Part shown: positions 21,271 to 31,839 of the stretch, piece after piece | Layout of the letters: each line of letters begins with the position of its first letter | Position numbering within the stretch: position 1 is the first letter of the stretch | DNA from: Blepharisma japonicum | Taxonomy: Eukaryota > Ciliophora > Heterotrichea > Heterotrichida > Blepharismidae | Assembly: GCA_949751835.1 (NCBI GenBank) | Contig: CATKHK010000089.1 | Span: 1 to 64,000 of the forward strand | Direction: 5' to 3' | DNA: 64,000 bases | Made by a program: the position numbers and the translations under genes | The notes under the pieces: model-generated | Told to the model about the DNA's origin: nothing | The model's input: the letters and a program-made list of their open reading frames with translations, nothing else | The model's database searches: none

Positions 21271-21776
21271 AGATTATTCCTAACTTAAATTAATTTTGGA
21301 TCAACAGAAATGCTATAGAGGAGTACGCTTGCCTTCAAATTTCTCATTGGCAGTTTCTCACCATAATTTTTTTAGGCATTAAAACTTGATGGACTAATTT
21401 GCTATGTTTTGTCACTTCATTAATTTTCAATAGGTCTACGCTCATTTTGTTAAAATCAAAACCCTCTATTGGCTTCAAACTTGAAATTAAGTAGCTCATT
21501 GCTTTTCAGAATACTATCATAATTTATTAGTAAGTTAAGCAATGAATTTTTAAATACTGCCCAATCGAAATTATATAATTAGCAAAGACACACGAGTTCT
21601 GGAAAAGTTAAACCAATATAGAAACATTAAAATCATTGTATAAAATGGCTTATAGAAAAGATTGATAAATATAAGACCTAAGAAATAATCTTAATCAGAC
21701 AATACCAATGCTTCATAGTGAAGTCATTTATTTGCAATAAGCAAAACAATTTTAAGAGATTAAAATAACATAAAAA
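21271..21776. other. Intergenic stretch upstream of tRNA-Ala 3' end
   Basis: About 500 bp, AT-rich, with stops in every frame. It ends in the T-run that terminates the minus-strand tRNA. No other feature is visible. Confidence 0.6.
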
Positions 21777-21849
21777 TGGAAGACCGGGGTATCGATCCCC
21801 GTGCCTCTTGCATGCTAAGCAAGCGCTCTACCATTTGAGCTAGACTCCC
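21777..21849 (-). tRNA. tRNA-Ala (anticodon AGC)
   Basis: The minus strand folds as a standard cloverleaf: acceptor GGGAGTC against GTCTTCC (one T-T mismatch and one G-T pair), D-arm AGCTC...GAGC, anticodon stem CTTGC-TTAGCAT-GCAAG with AGC in the loop, T-arm with GGGGATCGATACCCC (GATCGATAC in place of GTTCGANTC), and discriminator A. A run of T follows immediately on the minus strand, as a Pol III terminator. There is no intron. A-box and B-box sequences are present within the D and T arms. Confidence 0.95.
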
Positions 21850-21938
21850 AGTTGCAACATTAACCTAAAATTCATTTAAATATATATCCTTTTATGATTT
21901 GTTAATAAAATATATAACTCAATTGCCAATAATCCTAT

Positions 21939-23087
21939 TTATCTCTTTTTGCACTTGCAAGTTCTCGTGTCTGCTCCACAATCGAAACAAAAAATAAAGG
22001 CGCATCGGCACCTCATAACATTGGTGTTTTCCCCTTTTTCAACCCAAAATCGGCAGTTGGGGCAGGCTTTCAATTTTAAGCCTGGGTAATATTGCTCTTG
22101 CTGGTTATTAAAAGCAACCCTATTCCACTGGTCGCATGAATACCCTTTATGATAATCGCACCTACAAATCAAGCAGTATTCTCTTTTGCACATCGGGCAT
22201 TGATAATATCCCTGATCAGTGTCAAGTATAAACATATTCCTGCAGTTGGGATTTGGACAGCTGCACAAATCAGTAGAGTTTTGGTCAATATAATGCTTGA
22301 AGGAGTTTTCTTCATAAGTTTTGAACTGATCCCGAGTCAGCCGCGATTTCAAGTCTGCTAACGCTACTTCCACTTTGCAGTTTTGACTGGGGCAAATCAA
22401 TGGAAATTTGTATTCGTGAATAGAATTTTCTAAGTAGTCAACCAGGCATAGCTTGTGGTGTAAGTGGCCGCAAGTTTCGAGCGGATTTACCTCTTCTTCT
22501 GGGATGACCTCTTTGCAGATCCCACATTTCAGAGCTTCCAGCTTTTTCTTTCTATCCTGCTCTTCTTTGTATTTCTTTTCTTGCTGTTCTTTGGCTTCTC
22601 TTTCTGCTTCTATTCGTTTTTGTTCTTGAAGCTTGCGCTTTCTTAAGACGTCCTCTTCTTCCTCAATCTTCAGCTTTTTTATGACGTCTAAGAGTTTTTG
22701 CTCAATTTCGGCTACCTGAGTATTGGAAAGTTTGCTTTCTGGCTCAACTTTCATTGTGTTCCCTTCTTGTTTCTGCGCAGGTTGGGGTTTGGGCGTCTCT
22801 TCTTCAATTTTGGAGCTTGTCTTTTGGAATTTTTTGAGCTGCTCAGTAGCTTTATCGATTTTTCCTTGGTAGATGTGGAATTCTATTATGGCTTTATTTG
22901 TGTCATTGAGCTTATTCCCTTCATACTTGGCTTGGATGAAAGCAAGGATTTTTAATATTTTTGCAAGTGGAGTGCTTGATTTTGCTTTAGCGACCCCAGC
23001 TATGTAGAGTCCTTGGGGTGAAAGTCTAGATGAGTATTCTTCAATTGCGTTCAGGTCTTCTGTGTATTCAGTTAGGGAGTCTCCCAT
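21939..23087 (-). CDS. RBR (RING-IBR-RING2) protein, 382 aa, atypical RING2
   Basis: ATG 23087, stop 21939. The N-terminal half (to about 185) is helical, with a charged K/E-rich coiled coil. RING1 (about 188-240) has C-G-I-C, C-G-H-L-H-H-K-L-C and C-P-S-Q-N-C. The IBR (about 255-315) has C-P-N-P-N-C and C-x2-C-x4-C-x2-C. RING2 starts C-P-N-C at residue 342. In RBR E3 ligases, the residue 13 after this first Cys is the catalytic thioester Cys (G-G-C-N-H-M). Here it is T355, in E-N-T-N-V-M, and the following His is also changed. The zinc ligands of RING2 remain. It probably binds E2 or ubiquitin but may not form a ubiquitin thioester. It shares an 83-bp divergent promoter region with the pseudouridine synthase. 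Confidence 0.92.
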   Translation of the reverse strand: MGDSLTEYTEDLNAIEEYSSRLSPQGLYIAGVAKAKSSTPLAKILKILAFIQAKYEGNKLNDTNKAIIEFHIYQGKIDKATEQLKKFQKTSSKIEEETPKPQPAQKQEGNTMKVEPESKLSNTQVAEIEQKLLDVIKKLKIEEEEDVLRKRKLQEQKRIEAEREAKEQQEKKYKEEQDRKKKLEALKCGICKEVIPEEEVNPLETCGHLHHKLCLVDYLENSIHEYKFPLICPSQNCKVEVALADLKSRLTRDQFKTYEENSFKHYIDQNSTDLCSCPNPNCRNMFILDTDQGYYQCPMCKREYCLICRCDYHKGYSCDQWNRVAFNNQQEQYYPGLKLKACPNCRFWVEKGENTNVMRCRCAFIFCFDCGADTRTCKCKKR

Positions 23088-23170
23088 TGATTTCTGTTTC
23101 TTAAATTATATATAGACATATTGAGAATAGGATTCGGAACTGAGAAAGAAATATATGCATTATTTAAGAC

Positions 23171-23884
23171 ATGTCTTACGTAGGAGAGCGTATTGCAAAA
23201 GTTATGGCATCTAGAGGCTTGTGCTCTAGACGAGAAGCTGAGAAATGGATATATCAGGGCAGAGTAAAGGTTAATGGGGCTACTCTTGCCTCTCCTGCTT
23301 TAAATGTTACAGATACAGACACAATTTTGATTGATGATAAACCAATTCCTATACAAGATTTGCTTCGCTTATGAAAATTCCACAAGCCAAAAGGCTATAT
23401 CACTACTCATAGAGATCCACAGAAAAGACCAACTTTGTTTTCTCTATTGCCTAAAGATTTTCCTCGAGTAGTTTCTATAGGGAGACTTGATATGGATTCT
23501 GAAGGTCTTATTTTGTTAACAAACAGCGGAGAAATCGAGCATAAATGGGAACTGCCTTCATATGGATGGATTCGATCTTATAGGGCAAAAGTAATTGGTT
23601 CCGTTGACCAAAACAAATTAGAGAGTTTGAGAGACGGCATTACGATTGATAATTTTCATTATAAATCAGCTGTTGCAAAGATTGAGTCACAAGATGAAAA
23701 GTTCGCCTGGTTAAATGTGCAGTTGAGCGAAGGCAAAAACAGAGAAGTAAGAAGGATTTTTGATTACTTAGGCTGGCCAGTTCAGCAGTTGATTAGAGTT
23801 GGATTTGGGCCTTTTGAATTAGGAAATTTGTCTAGTGGAAAAGTTGAAGAAATTGATCTAAGCAACTATAAACACTTACTTTAA
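23171..23884 (+). CDS. RsuA/RluB-family rRNA pseudouridine synthase, 237 aa
   Basis: ATG 23171 to TAA 23884, with TGA 23372-23374 read as Trp just before K-F-H-K-P-K-G. An N-terminal S4 RNA-binding domain (R-I-A-K-V-M-A-S-R-G-L-C-S-R-R-E-A-E) is followed by the catalytic domain with the G-R-L-D-M-D-S-E-G-L motif, whose Asp is the catalytic residue. The E-G-K-N-R-E-V-R-R motif is also present. These features define the bacterial RsuA/RluB/E/F branch, which isomerises uridine in ribosomal RNA. In eukaryotes such enzymes serve organelle ribosomes. No clear mitochondrial presequence is seen because the S4 domain begins almost at the N-terminus. Full length for the family. Confidence 0.93.
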
Positions 23885-24022
23885 CTATTCCTGTTTAAAC
23901 TTATGATAGCACAATGTTCAGTCTCTAGAAATTATTATTAAATGCAACATAAGAGCTTAATATATTTTTAATGCCATACTTCACTTACTTACACTTTAAA
24001 CACGTAACCATTTTTAAATAAA

Positions 24023-26026
24023 ATGTATTCTCGAGTTACTTCCTTTACTCGAAATTTTTGAAGAAGCCTCAGAGTCCCTGCTCAGCCTTCTCCAAATCCT
24101 TCTTCTAACTTTTCTCTATACCACACATTATTTGCAATATCTGGGCTTTATCTAGCATATGACTATCATAAACAATTTCTTGAAAGCTGCGGAATTGTTG
24201 GGTATATCGGAAAGGAGCCCAAAGCAATTGAAGTCATTCTTAGTGGACTTCATGAGGTCCAAAACCGCGGCTACGACTCTGCTGGTGTTGCAACTTATCA
24301 TGAAAATGAAGGAATGCGTGTCACAAAATATGCAAGTGGTAAAGACACAATCTCTGACTCAATTTCCAAGCTTTCAAAGGAAGCAGCTGTGACTCATAAA
24401 GGCAGCAGGCTAGGAATTGGCCACACTCGTTGGGCAACACACGGAGGTGTTACAGACCAAAATGCCCATCCTCACTCAGATCACAAAAACAGGGTCTTTG
24501 TCATTCACAATGGGACCATTTCAAACACCCATGAAATTGAAGCAATATTAAAGCATAAAGGCATTCCAATCAAAACAGAAACTGACACAGAGCTTATAGC
24601 ACTGCTAATTGGGATGTACCTAGATGAAGGACATTCCTTTAGAATTTCCACCAAACTGGCCTTGGAAAGACTTGTAGGAACTTGGGGACTTGCCGCAATT
24701 TGTAGTGAAAGTCCAAATGAAATTATTGTAGCAAGAAAAGGCAGTCCCATTCTTGTAGGGATTGGCGAGCATGAGCTATTTGTAGGGAGTGAGCAATTAG
24801 CGTTCAGTAAGTATACAAATAAATATATTGCACTAGACGATGATGAGGTATGAACTTTAGACCCTGTGAAGATGGAGGTAGAAAAAGACAGAATTCAAAC
24901 GGTCGCTGAAATTTCAAATGTATCTTTAGGTCACTATACACATTGAACTTTGAAAGAAATTGAAGAACAGCCTGAGTCAGCAGCCAGAGCATTGAACTAT
25001 GGAGCGAGATTAACTCAGGACAGTGCAAGACTGAAAGGACTAGATGAAATTGAAGAAGATTTCTTAAAGGTCAGAAACTTATTACTAGTAGGTTGTGGGA
25101 CTTCACTACATGCAGCTCAGTTTGGAGCACAGCTGATAAGATATATGGGAATTTTAAACACTGTGCAGGCAATTGATGGATCAGAATTAACCCCTTATGA
25201 TATCCCAAGTGATCACCCTGGTGTCATAGCTATCAGCCAATCTGGCGAGACCAGAGATGTCGTTGGACCAGTAGAAAAATTGGTCAATCAAGGAGTTCTG
25301 ACACTCTCTCTGGTTAATGTGGTAGGCTCTCAATTAGCTAGACTCACAAAGCATGGAGTTTACTTGAACTCAGGAAGAGAAATAGCTGTGGCTTCCACAA
25401 AAAGCTTCATGAACTCTTGCATCGTCTTGGCTGAAATTTCCTTGTGGATGTCTAAGCATCTGAAACCCAATGACACAGAAAAAAGGAAGCAGCTAGTCCA
25501 AGCTTTGTTAGAGTTTCCTATGCAGGTAGGATCAGTGATAGCACAGAACAAAGAAGCCATGAAAGAGCTGGCTGAAGAAATCAAAGATGAGCAGCACATG
25601 TTTATTCTTGGGCGTGGCCTCGGGGAATCGATTGCTAAAGAAGGAGCACTGAAAATAAAAGAACTCTCCAGACTTCATGCTGAAGGCTATCCTGGAGGAG
25701 CATTAAAGCATGGGCCTTTTGCATTAATAGGAGATGGGACGCCAATTATTTTGATTATCCTTGATGATGAAAATAAAGATATGATGAATCTTGCACTTGC
25801 AGAAGTCACTGGAAGAGGAGCAAAAACCATTGTGATTACACCAGATCCATCACTAATTACTACTTCTAAAAAACCTCATAAAATCGTAAAAATTGATAAA
25901 ACTGGGCCACTGTCGGCTTTGCTTGCAATCATTCCGATGCAGCTGCTGGGATATTATTTGAGTATTAAGAGAGACTTGGATCCTGATCACCCTCGAGGGT
26001 TAGCTAAAGTAGTAACTGTAAGCTAA
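24023..26026 (+). CDS. GFAT: Glutamine--fructose-6-phosphate aminotransferase with N-terminal extension, 667 aa
   Basis: ATG 24023 to TAA 26026, one exon, with TGA read as Trp at 24851-24853, 24944-24946 and in the extension. It makes glucosamine-6-phosphate, the first step toward UDP-GlcNAc. The glutaminase domain begins at C56-G-I-V-G-Y-I-G, with R-G-Y-D-S-A-G, G-H-T-R-W-A-T-H-G and H-N-G-T motifs. Two SIS isomerase domains follow, with C-G-T-S, S-Q-S-G-E-T and the C-terminal L-A-K-V-V-T-V-S. From C56 the enzyme is 612 aa, the size of bacterial GlmS. The preceding 55 residues hold a basic, Arg/Ser-rich start and a hydrophobic stretch (L-Y-H-T-L-F-A-I-S-G-L-Y-L-A-Y). The catalytic Cys must be N-terminal in this family, so removal of the extension is expected. 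Confidence 0.95.
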
Positions 26027-26737
26027 TCTTATTTAATTAAAAAAATTCTAAAAAGAAAATTATTGAGAGAGATGATAATTTTTTTTTGGAAGTTAACTGA
26101 TATAATCAATTTTAATAAATTAAGAACTGGTTCTCTCCTTACCACTATCAGTTAGTTGCAGGATAATTAAATGCTTTATAAATTTAATGCAAAATCTGCC
26201 ATTTTGCCTTTATGAAAGCTGTTATCATTTATATGCCATAAAGATTTATAATTATCAAAATTTTTTAAAGCGAGATGAATAGATTTCTAACGGCTTGACA
26301 ATTCCTATTATTCTAAAGATCAATATCATAGAATTCGTTGGATTCATATAAGGCTAGTTATTTTCAGTAGTTGCTTTTAATTTGCATTCTAAAACATAAA
26401 GAATTAGCAAAGGGACTTGGATAGAACTCGATATACAAATAATCAGGTAATATATATTAAGAAATAATTAATCGACTTAAATATAAAGTGGCTGTTTCAA
26501 CTTCGGTTTCTCTTTTTTATATAATCTAATCAATTCTAATCTGATAGTCCCAATCTAAACTCATTAATTTGTTCTCATCAATGAAGTTTAAAGCTTTTAC
26601 TTAATTTTATATAAATTTAAACTAATTAAAAAATCATTCTGGATATAAGGAGTTGCCCATTTTTTAATATAGAAGTGAATGAACTTTTAAGAATCTCTTA
26701 TTAGCACCATAAACTTAATTAAGTTTTTTTATCAAAA
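26027..26737. other. AT-rich intergenic stretch
   Basis: About 710 bp with no open frame above background and no recognisable RNA gene. It contains the 3' region of GFAT and the promoter of the downstream kinase. Nothing else is visible. Confidence 0.6.
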
Positions 26738-28249
26738 ATGGGTTGTATATCTAGTAAAAAGAAAACAAAGCCTGAAGCACTGCCAACTCAAGCAGAATAC
26801 TCAACGACTCAAAGTCGAGTCCTGAAGAAAGAAGAACTAAAGATCGAAGCGTCCAATTTCGTATGAAAAGGCAAAGGCTCTATCAAAGATCACTATCGAA
26901 TGGAAGAGCAACTAGGAAAAGGTGCATTTGGCTTCGTTCGGCTCGCTACACATATCCCTACCGGCCAAAAGCGGGCAATTAAGACTATTCACAAGAGTTC
27001 TATTATAAACGAGGCTGCAGAAAGAAATAAATTCATAAGTGAAATTGAAATTTTGCGAAAGGCAGATCATCCAAACATTGTAAAACTGTACGAGTTTTTC
27101 GAAGACGAAGAACACTATCACTTAGTTACAGAGCACGTTAAGGGCGGAGAACTTTTTGATTACATTATTAAAAGCAAAATGCTTTCAGAAAAGATCGCAG
27201 CACACTTCATGATTCAGTTATTGAGTGCTGTCCTTTATTGCCACACGAATAATATCGTGCACAGGGACCTTAAGCCAGAAAATTTATTATTGGAGACCCA
27301 AGCCAATGACGCGAACTTAAAAGTCATTGATTTTGGCACCTCTGCAATTTTTGAGCCCTGTAAAAATTTGACTCAAAAATATGGGACTGCATATTATATC
27401 GCCCCAGAGGTTTTGAGGAAAGACTACAACGAAAAATGTGATATCTGAAGCTGTGGGGTAATTTTGTATATACTATTAAGTGGCAAGCCTCCTTTTTATG
27501 GGAGAAATGACCGGGATGTTATTAGAAGAGTGGAGAAAGGGGATTATTCATTGAAAGGGAAAGAATGGGAAGATATCTCGCCCCAGGCCAAGCAGCTGAT
27601 CAGCAAAATGCTAGATTTTAACCCACAGACGAGAATTTCTGCAAGTGAAGCAATCCAGGATGAGTGAATTTGCAAGTACACAGATAAGTCAGATCTCACT
27701 GAAACCCAAGAACTCAGGTCTCTTGAAGTTCTCAGGACTTTTCGAGCAGAAGAAAAGCTTCAATATGCAGTTCTTTCTTTTATTTCTTATCAGCTTGTCA
27801 ACAGAGAAGAATCGAAACAGCTGACCGAGATGTTCAGGTCTCTTGATATAAACGGAGACGGGAAAATCAGTAAAGAAGAGCTGCTGGAAGCCTACTCGAA
27901 ATCCCTCGGAAGGTCAGCGGCTATTGATCAAGTTGAGCAAATCATGGCAAAAGTTGATGCAAACAATTCAGGATATATTGACTATTCTGAGTTTATCATG
28001 GCTGCAACTGCTTTGGAGACGTTGATCAGCAAAGAAAACTTGAAGTCAGCTTTCATGGCTTTTGATGCTGATGGAAATGGGAAAATCTGTGCAAGAGAAC
28101 TAAAGATGTTTCTAGGGAATGATATTAAAGTAAGCGATGCCGTATGGAAAGATATGATTTCACAGGTCGATTTAGATGGTGACGGAGAAGTGGACATCAA
28201 TGAGTTCGAAGCTATGATGATACAGCTTAGCCAAACCTCTGCTTTGTAA
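26738..28249 (+). CDS. Calcium-dependent protein kinase (CDPK), 503 aa
   Basis: ATG 26738 to TAA 28249, with TGA read as Trp at the invariant D-I-W-S-C-G-V position (27446-27448) and in two other places. The N-terminus M-G-C-I-S-S-K-K-K is an ideal N-myristoylation and palmitoylation signal, so it is probably membrane-attached. The kinase domain covers about 54-312: G-K-G-A-F-G, A-I-K, H-R-D-L-K-P-E-N, D-F-G-T-S. An autoinhibitory junction follows, then four EF-hands (D-I-N-G-D-G-K-I; D-A-N-N-S-G-Y-I; D-A-D-G-N-G-K-I; D-L-D-G-D-G-E-V). Typical CDPK architecture and length. It should phosphorylate Ser/Thr targets in response to Ca2+. Confidence 0.97.
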
Positions 28250-28267
28250 ATTTATATTTATACAGAA

Positions 28268-30319
28268 TTATTTAATAAAATTTTCTTTAAGAATTTCTTT
28301 TCCACTCTCAGATATTGCAGGAGAAACTGCTCTAGACGATCGAGGTGGCTTTCCTGGATCAGTGAACTCTCTCTTATGTTTTCTTTGTGAGAGGGCATCT
28401 TCATTGTTTCTGTCACTCACTAAGAGTTCACCTGCATGCCTTAAAAGATCCCGATCTGTCTTTTTATGGTTTCTGATTTTTCGGAGTCTAGGCGGCTTGG
28501 GGCTGCAGTCTCTTTTTTCATCTGAAACTGACCCGCCGAAGTCAGGGTCAAAGTTTTCTGATTCTCCAGCTGGCGTTTTAGAGGTTCTTGGGAAATCTTC
28601 TGATTTGATTTGCTTTTTATTATAGTGGCTTGAAATTAAAGATAAGATATTTTTCTTTTTCACTGAAATAGGAGGTAAAGAGTCAATCATCTCTTTTCCA
28701 GCCATTGAACTTAGTTGCTGCTCATTGCATGATTCCTCGATATTTATGGTAGTTGAAGTGACACCTTTTTCATCAGAATAAGCTGTCCCCCATTCGGAAG
28801 CCTGCCCAGATGCTTGTAAATCCTTTTTAGGGCATGAAACTATTTCTTCTTCCTCCTGATATGGATCATTTGCTATTTCCAATAATGAATCAAAAAAAGC
28901 CGTTGGCTGCTCGATCATAAGTGGAGATTTTGGAGTCTCAGGTATTATTTGTGACTTTTTGCTTTTCTTTCCAGAACAAGAATGAAGCCTCAATGACAAA
29001 ATTTTGGAAATTGAGTTTTTTCTTTTATCTGGGCTTTGATTTTTTTTAGGTGAAGGAGATTTAAAGCAGATTTGTTTTGAAGGTTTTGGTGTTGAAGGGA
29101 AATTTTGAGGATTCAAAATGAGCTCATCTTCAGAAAACTCATTGTGAGTTGCAATTGTTTCTTCGTCTGAAAGCTTTCTTTTAGTGTTTTCGCTTTCTGA
29201 GCAGTTATCGTTCAAGCCTTCATCAATAAAGTTATTTTGGCTGATATTGACCAAGAAATCATCATAGTTTTTTAAGAATTCTCTGTTCTGTTGAGGCTTT
29301 GGGCAAAGTTTTGGCAACTCAGGAGATTTTCCTAGAATTTCTTCTGGAACTTTTGACTCCTCCTCTTCTTCAGCTTGGCTGCTGTTATTGAAGGCTGACT
29401 CATTGTCAAAAGACTGTGAGCAGCAAACCGAAGGATTGATTATCCCTTCGTTTTTTGGTTTCTGAGGAGAATTTGGATCAGCTTCTTCATAGCTTATTTC
29501 CTCTTCAGCTGTCTTTAACGGCCTTTTTTTATAGCTTGATAACTCTTTTGGCAATATGTTGATACAATAAGGCACATATTTACCTTCATAACTTTTAAAA
29601 ATTCCTACTCTTTTGCCAATTCCACAAATAAAGACTCTCAATGGAGTGTCCAAACCAATCCCTATTGCAAATTGAATTGCTGCATTTTTTATAATCTCGC
29701 TTCCATTGGCTTGGATAATCATCATGCACCAAAATGTACAAACCCCTAGCACCATAGCAGAGCACAGAACAATTCGTTCTAGTAGCAACTCTAGTGTGTT
29801 TTTTAAGCTTCTCTGCTCTGCAGTAAACGATCTTTCTAGGAGTAAATCAGGAAACTCACTTATATCCTGTCGACGATTCTGTTCATTTTTTAATCGAAAG
29901 TTAAAACTTGATATAAATGCTGTCTGTGTTAAAGCTGTAAAAGCCATAGAAAAAATCGTTAAAAAAATTGCAATTGCAACAGAAACAGGGATTGAGTATT
30001 CATTTGTGATATAAGCACAAGTGACATTTGTAAACCAATTAAAAATAATATAGCACAGTAATAAAAATATATGACAAGCAGGTGGTAAATCATATTGGAT
30101 ATGGCTATATTTGAAAACTCCATAGTAGGGAATATATCTTGAAAGAAGCTGCCTATATGTGATCATCAGGGAACTAGGCAGCTGCTGTGTAGGGTGAATA
30201 GAAAACACTTGATGAAGAAAGATGTCTCTAAGGATTTTTGAAGTCTTTAATGTTGAGGATAATGATGCACCAGCTATAAAAAGCAAAGATACGGATGCAA
30301 TCACTGCTATCTCTGACAT
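28268..30319 (-). CDS. Polytopic membrane protein with long disordered cytoplasmic tail, 683 aa
   Basis: ATG 30319, TAA 28268-28270, tail to tail with the CDPK across only 18 bp. Hydrophobic helices lie at about 5-25, 80-103, 108-131 and 183-206, and a further weak one near 215-235. From about 255 to the end the protein is hydrophilic, acidic and Ser/Pro-rich, with many SP/TP sites, and is probably disordered and phosphorylated. The membrane part resembles the C-terminal membrane region of ciliate polycystin/REJ-like proteins (D-T-P-L-R-V-F-I-C), but I cannot assign it confidently. It looks complete. Confidence 0.85.
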   Translation of the reverse strand: MSEIAVIASVSLLFIAGASLSSTLKTSKILRDIFLHQVFSIHPTQQLPSSLMITYRQLLSRYIPYYGVFKYSHIQYDLPPACHIFLLLCYIIFNWFTNVTCAYITNEYSIPVSVAIAIFLTIFSMAFTALTQTAFISSFNFRLKNEQNRRQDISEFPDLLLERSFTAEQRSLKNTLELLLERIVLCSAMVLGVCTFWCMMIIQANGSEIIKNAAIQFAIGIGLDTPLRVFICGIGKRVGIFKSYEGKYVPYCINILPKELSSYKKRPLKTAEEEISYEEADPNSPQKPKNEGIINPSVCCSQSFDNESAFNNSSQAEEEEESKVPEEILGKSPELPKLCPKPQQNREFLKNYDDFLVNISQNNFIDEGLNDNCSESENTKRKLSDEETIATHNEFSEDELILNPQNFPSTPKPSKQICFKSPSPKKNQSPDKRKNSISKILSLRLHSCSGKKSKKSQIIPETPKSPLMIEQPTAFFDSLLEIANDPYQEEEEIVSCPKKDLQASGQASEWGTAYSDEKGVTSTTINIEESCNEQQLSSMAGKEMIDSLPPISVKKKNILSLISSHYNKKQIKSEDFPRTSKTPAGESENFDPDFGGSVSDEKRDCSPKPPRLRKIRNHKKTDRDLLRHAGELLVSDRNNEDALSQRKHKREFTDPGKPPRSSRAVSPAISESGKEILKENFIK

Positions 30320-30403
30320 TTAAATTTGATATGAATTTACTTAGTAAAACCGAATTTAAATTTCCGATTATTTAGCTATGAAACATTTTTCTTTCAAATT
30401 TAA

Positions 30404-31678
30404 TTAAGAAAAATTTCCATAATTATTAGTTTCAATTTTCATATCAAGATCTTCTTTCCTCTGGCAAGTCCTAAAGGGAATTCCTGTAAACACAGGCTTA
30501 TGGTCTCTCCAAATAGCTCCAGCAACTGGCCCGATATCTTGCTTAGTCCTTCCATTGACGTATGCACAAAAAATTCCATCTTCGTCATTTATGTCGATTT
30601 CTTCTAAATTCACGCCCATGAGTCTCAATCTTTCCGTTAGCTCTTTTCTTCTGTTTTCCTTTTGAGTATCGCTCAGTTCTAGTTTCGGCTTTTTCAGCGG
30701 AATGATTACATCTGCTTCTGGCAGCGGCATTTCTTCTTCATCGTCATCCAATTCTTCAATTTTTGCCTTTGCCTGCTCATATTTTTTCTTCATTGTTGCC
30801 ACGATTTTCTCAACTGGTCTTCGAGATTTGCCTTGTATGTAGCTATAGCAAGCAGTCCCTTCTGTGTATATACATTCATCTATATATCTATCGCTTAGAT
30901 TTTCTTGCTTTAATAAATATATTAATTCTGTTTTCCTTTTATCTTCAAGCTCTCTCTTTTGTGCAGAATTTGGAGCTCTTGGGTCAGATTTTGCCCTCGA
31001 GATTTTTAAAATATCATCTAAATAGTAAACAAGCATATATTTCCCAGAGTGGAAAGGGTCAGGGACTTTGAGGCCTTCAATTTCATGCTTATTCAAATCA
31101 GCCTTTGTTACTGAATAATCAATTTCAGCGTTTTCATGACTAATCATTTCGTAGCGAGGCAGTTTTGCACAGGTATAACATATAGATCGACGCAAAATAG
31201 GCAAAAACCGAAGCTTGTTTTCAGGGCTTGCGCACTCAAAGCAAGTTTTAAATAGCAAATGTGCGTAAATAAAACGATACCGAAATCCTTGCTTTTGACG
31301 CTCAGTAAGTTCATTTGGTAATGGGCTACCTACAATGCCAGCTAAATCTTCTTCATTTCTGTATTGTGACATGTTTTTGATCCTTTTATACTCTTTTTCG
31401 AGGAGTTTGATTTTCCCTTCAGCAAGTTCTCCGAGAGCTTTCATTCTGTCAGGGTGTTTGAATCAATTGCACAAATCAAGCCATAAAGAAGGATCCCAAA
31501 CTGCATTATACCAAGACTTACAGACAGGTGCTAATTTGATGATATCAAGACCATGCATATATGTCAGAGGCTTCAATAAAACATCTTCAGATTTTCCAGA
31601 GACTTTTAGCCGAGGCATAAGCACATCTGGAGCCAGTCGGATTTTGTGAGTGGATTGCCCGTATTTGTAGTCCCACAT
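30404..31678 (-). CDS. F-box-like protein, 424 aa
   Basis: ATG 31678, stop 30404, with TGA read as Trp at 31460-31462 just after L-W-L-D-L-C-N. Residues about 30-75 (L-K-P-L-T-Y-M...L-A-P-V-C-K-S-W-Y-N-A-V-W-D-P-S-L-W) follow the F-box pattern that binds SKP1. The middle has a C-x2-C...C-x2-C pair (C-F-E-C at about 138 and C-Y-T-C at about 158) that may bind zinc. An acidic-basic helical region follows, with a folded C-terminus. It is a likely substrate receptor of an SCF ubiquitin ligase. Substrate unknown. Confidence 0.85.
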
Positions 31679-31839
31679 AAAAATTATGGGGGGTATTCCT
31701 CCAGCTAAATAATTTTTGGTTTATTATTGCTAAAATGGCATAATGAAAATTTGTCGAGAAATTGCTGATTGGAAAATCTTCAATAATTTGCTGATAAATA
31801 ATCTTTCTTATTTTTTAGAAATTTAAATTGGAATTAAGT

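Noticed and set aside
24159-24392. 77-residue frame starting ATGACTATCATAAAC upstream of GFAT
   Set aside because: The GFAT frame itself extends through this region from ATG 24023 in a different phase; the shorter frame is a shadow of that sequence.
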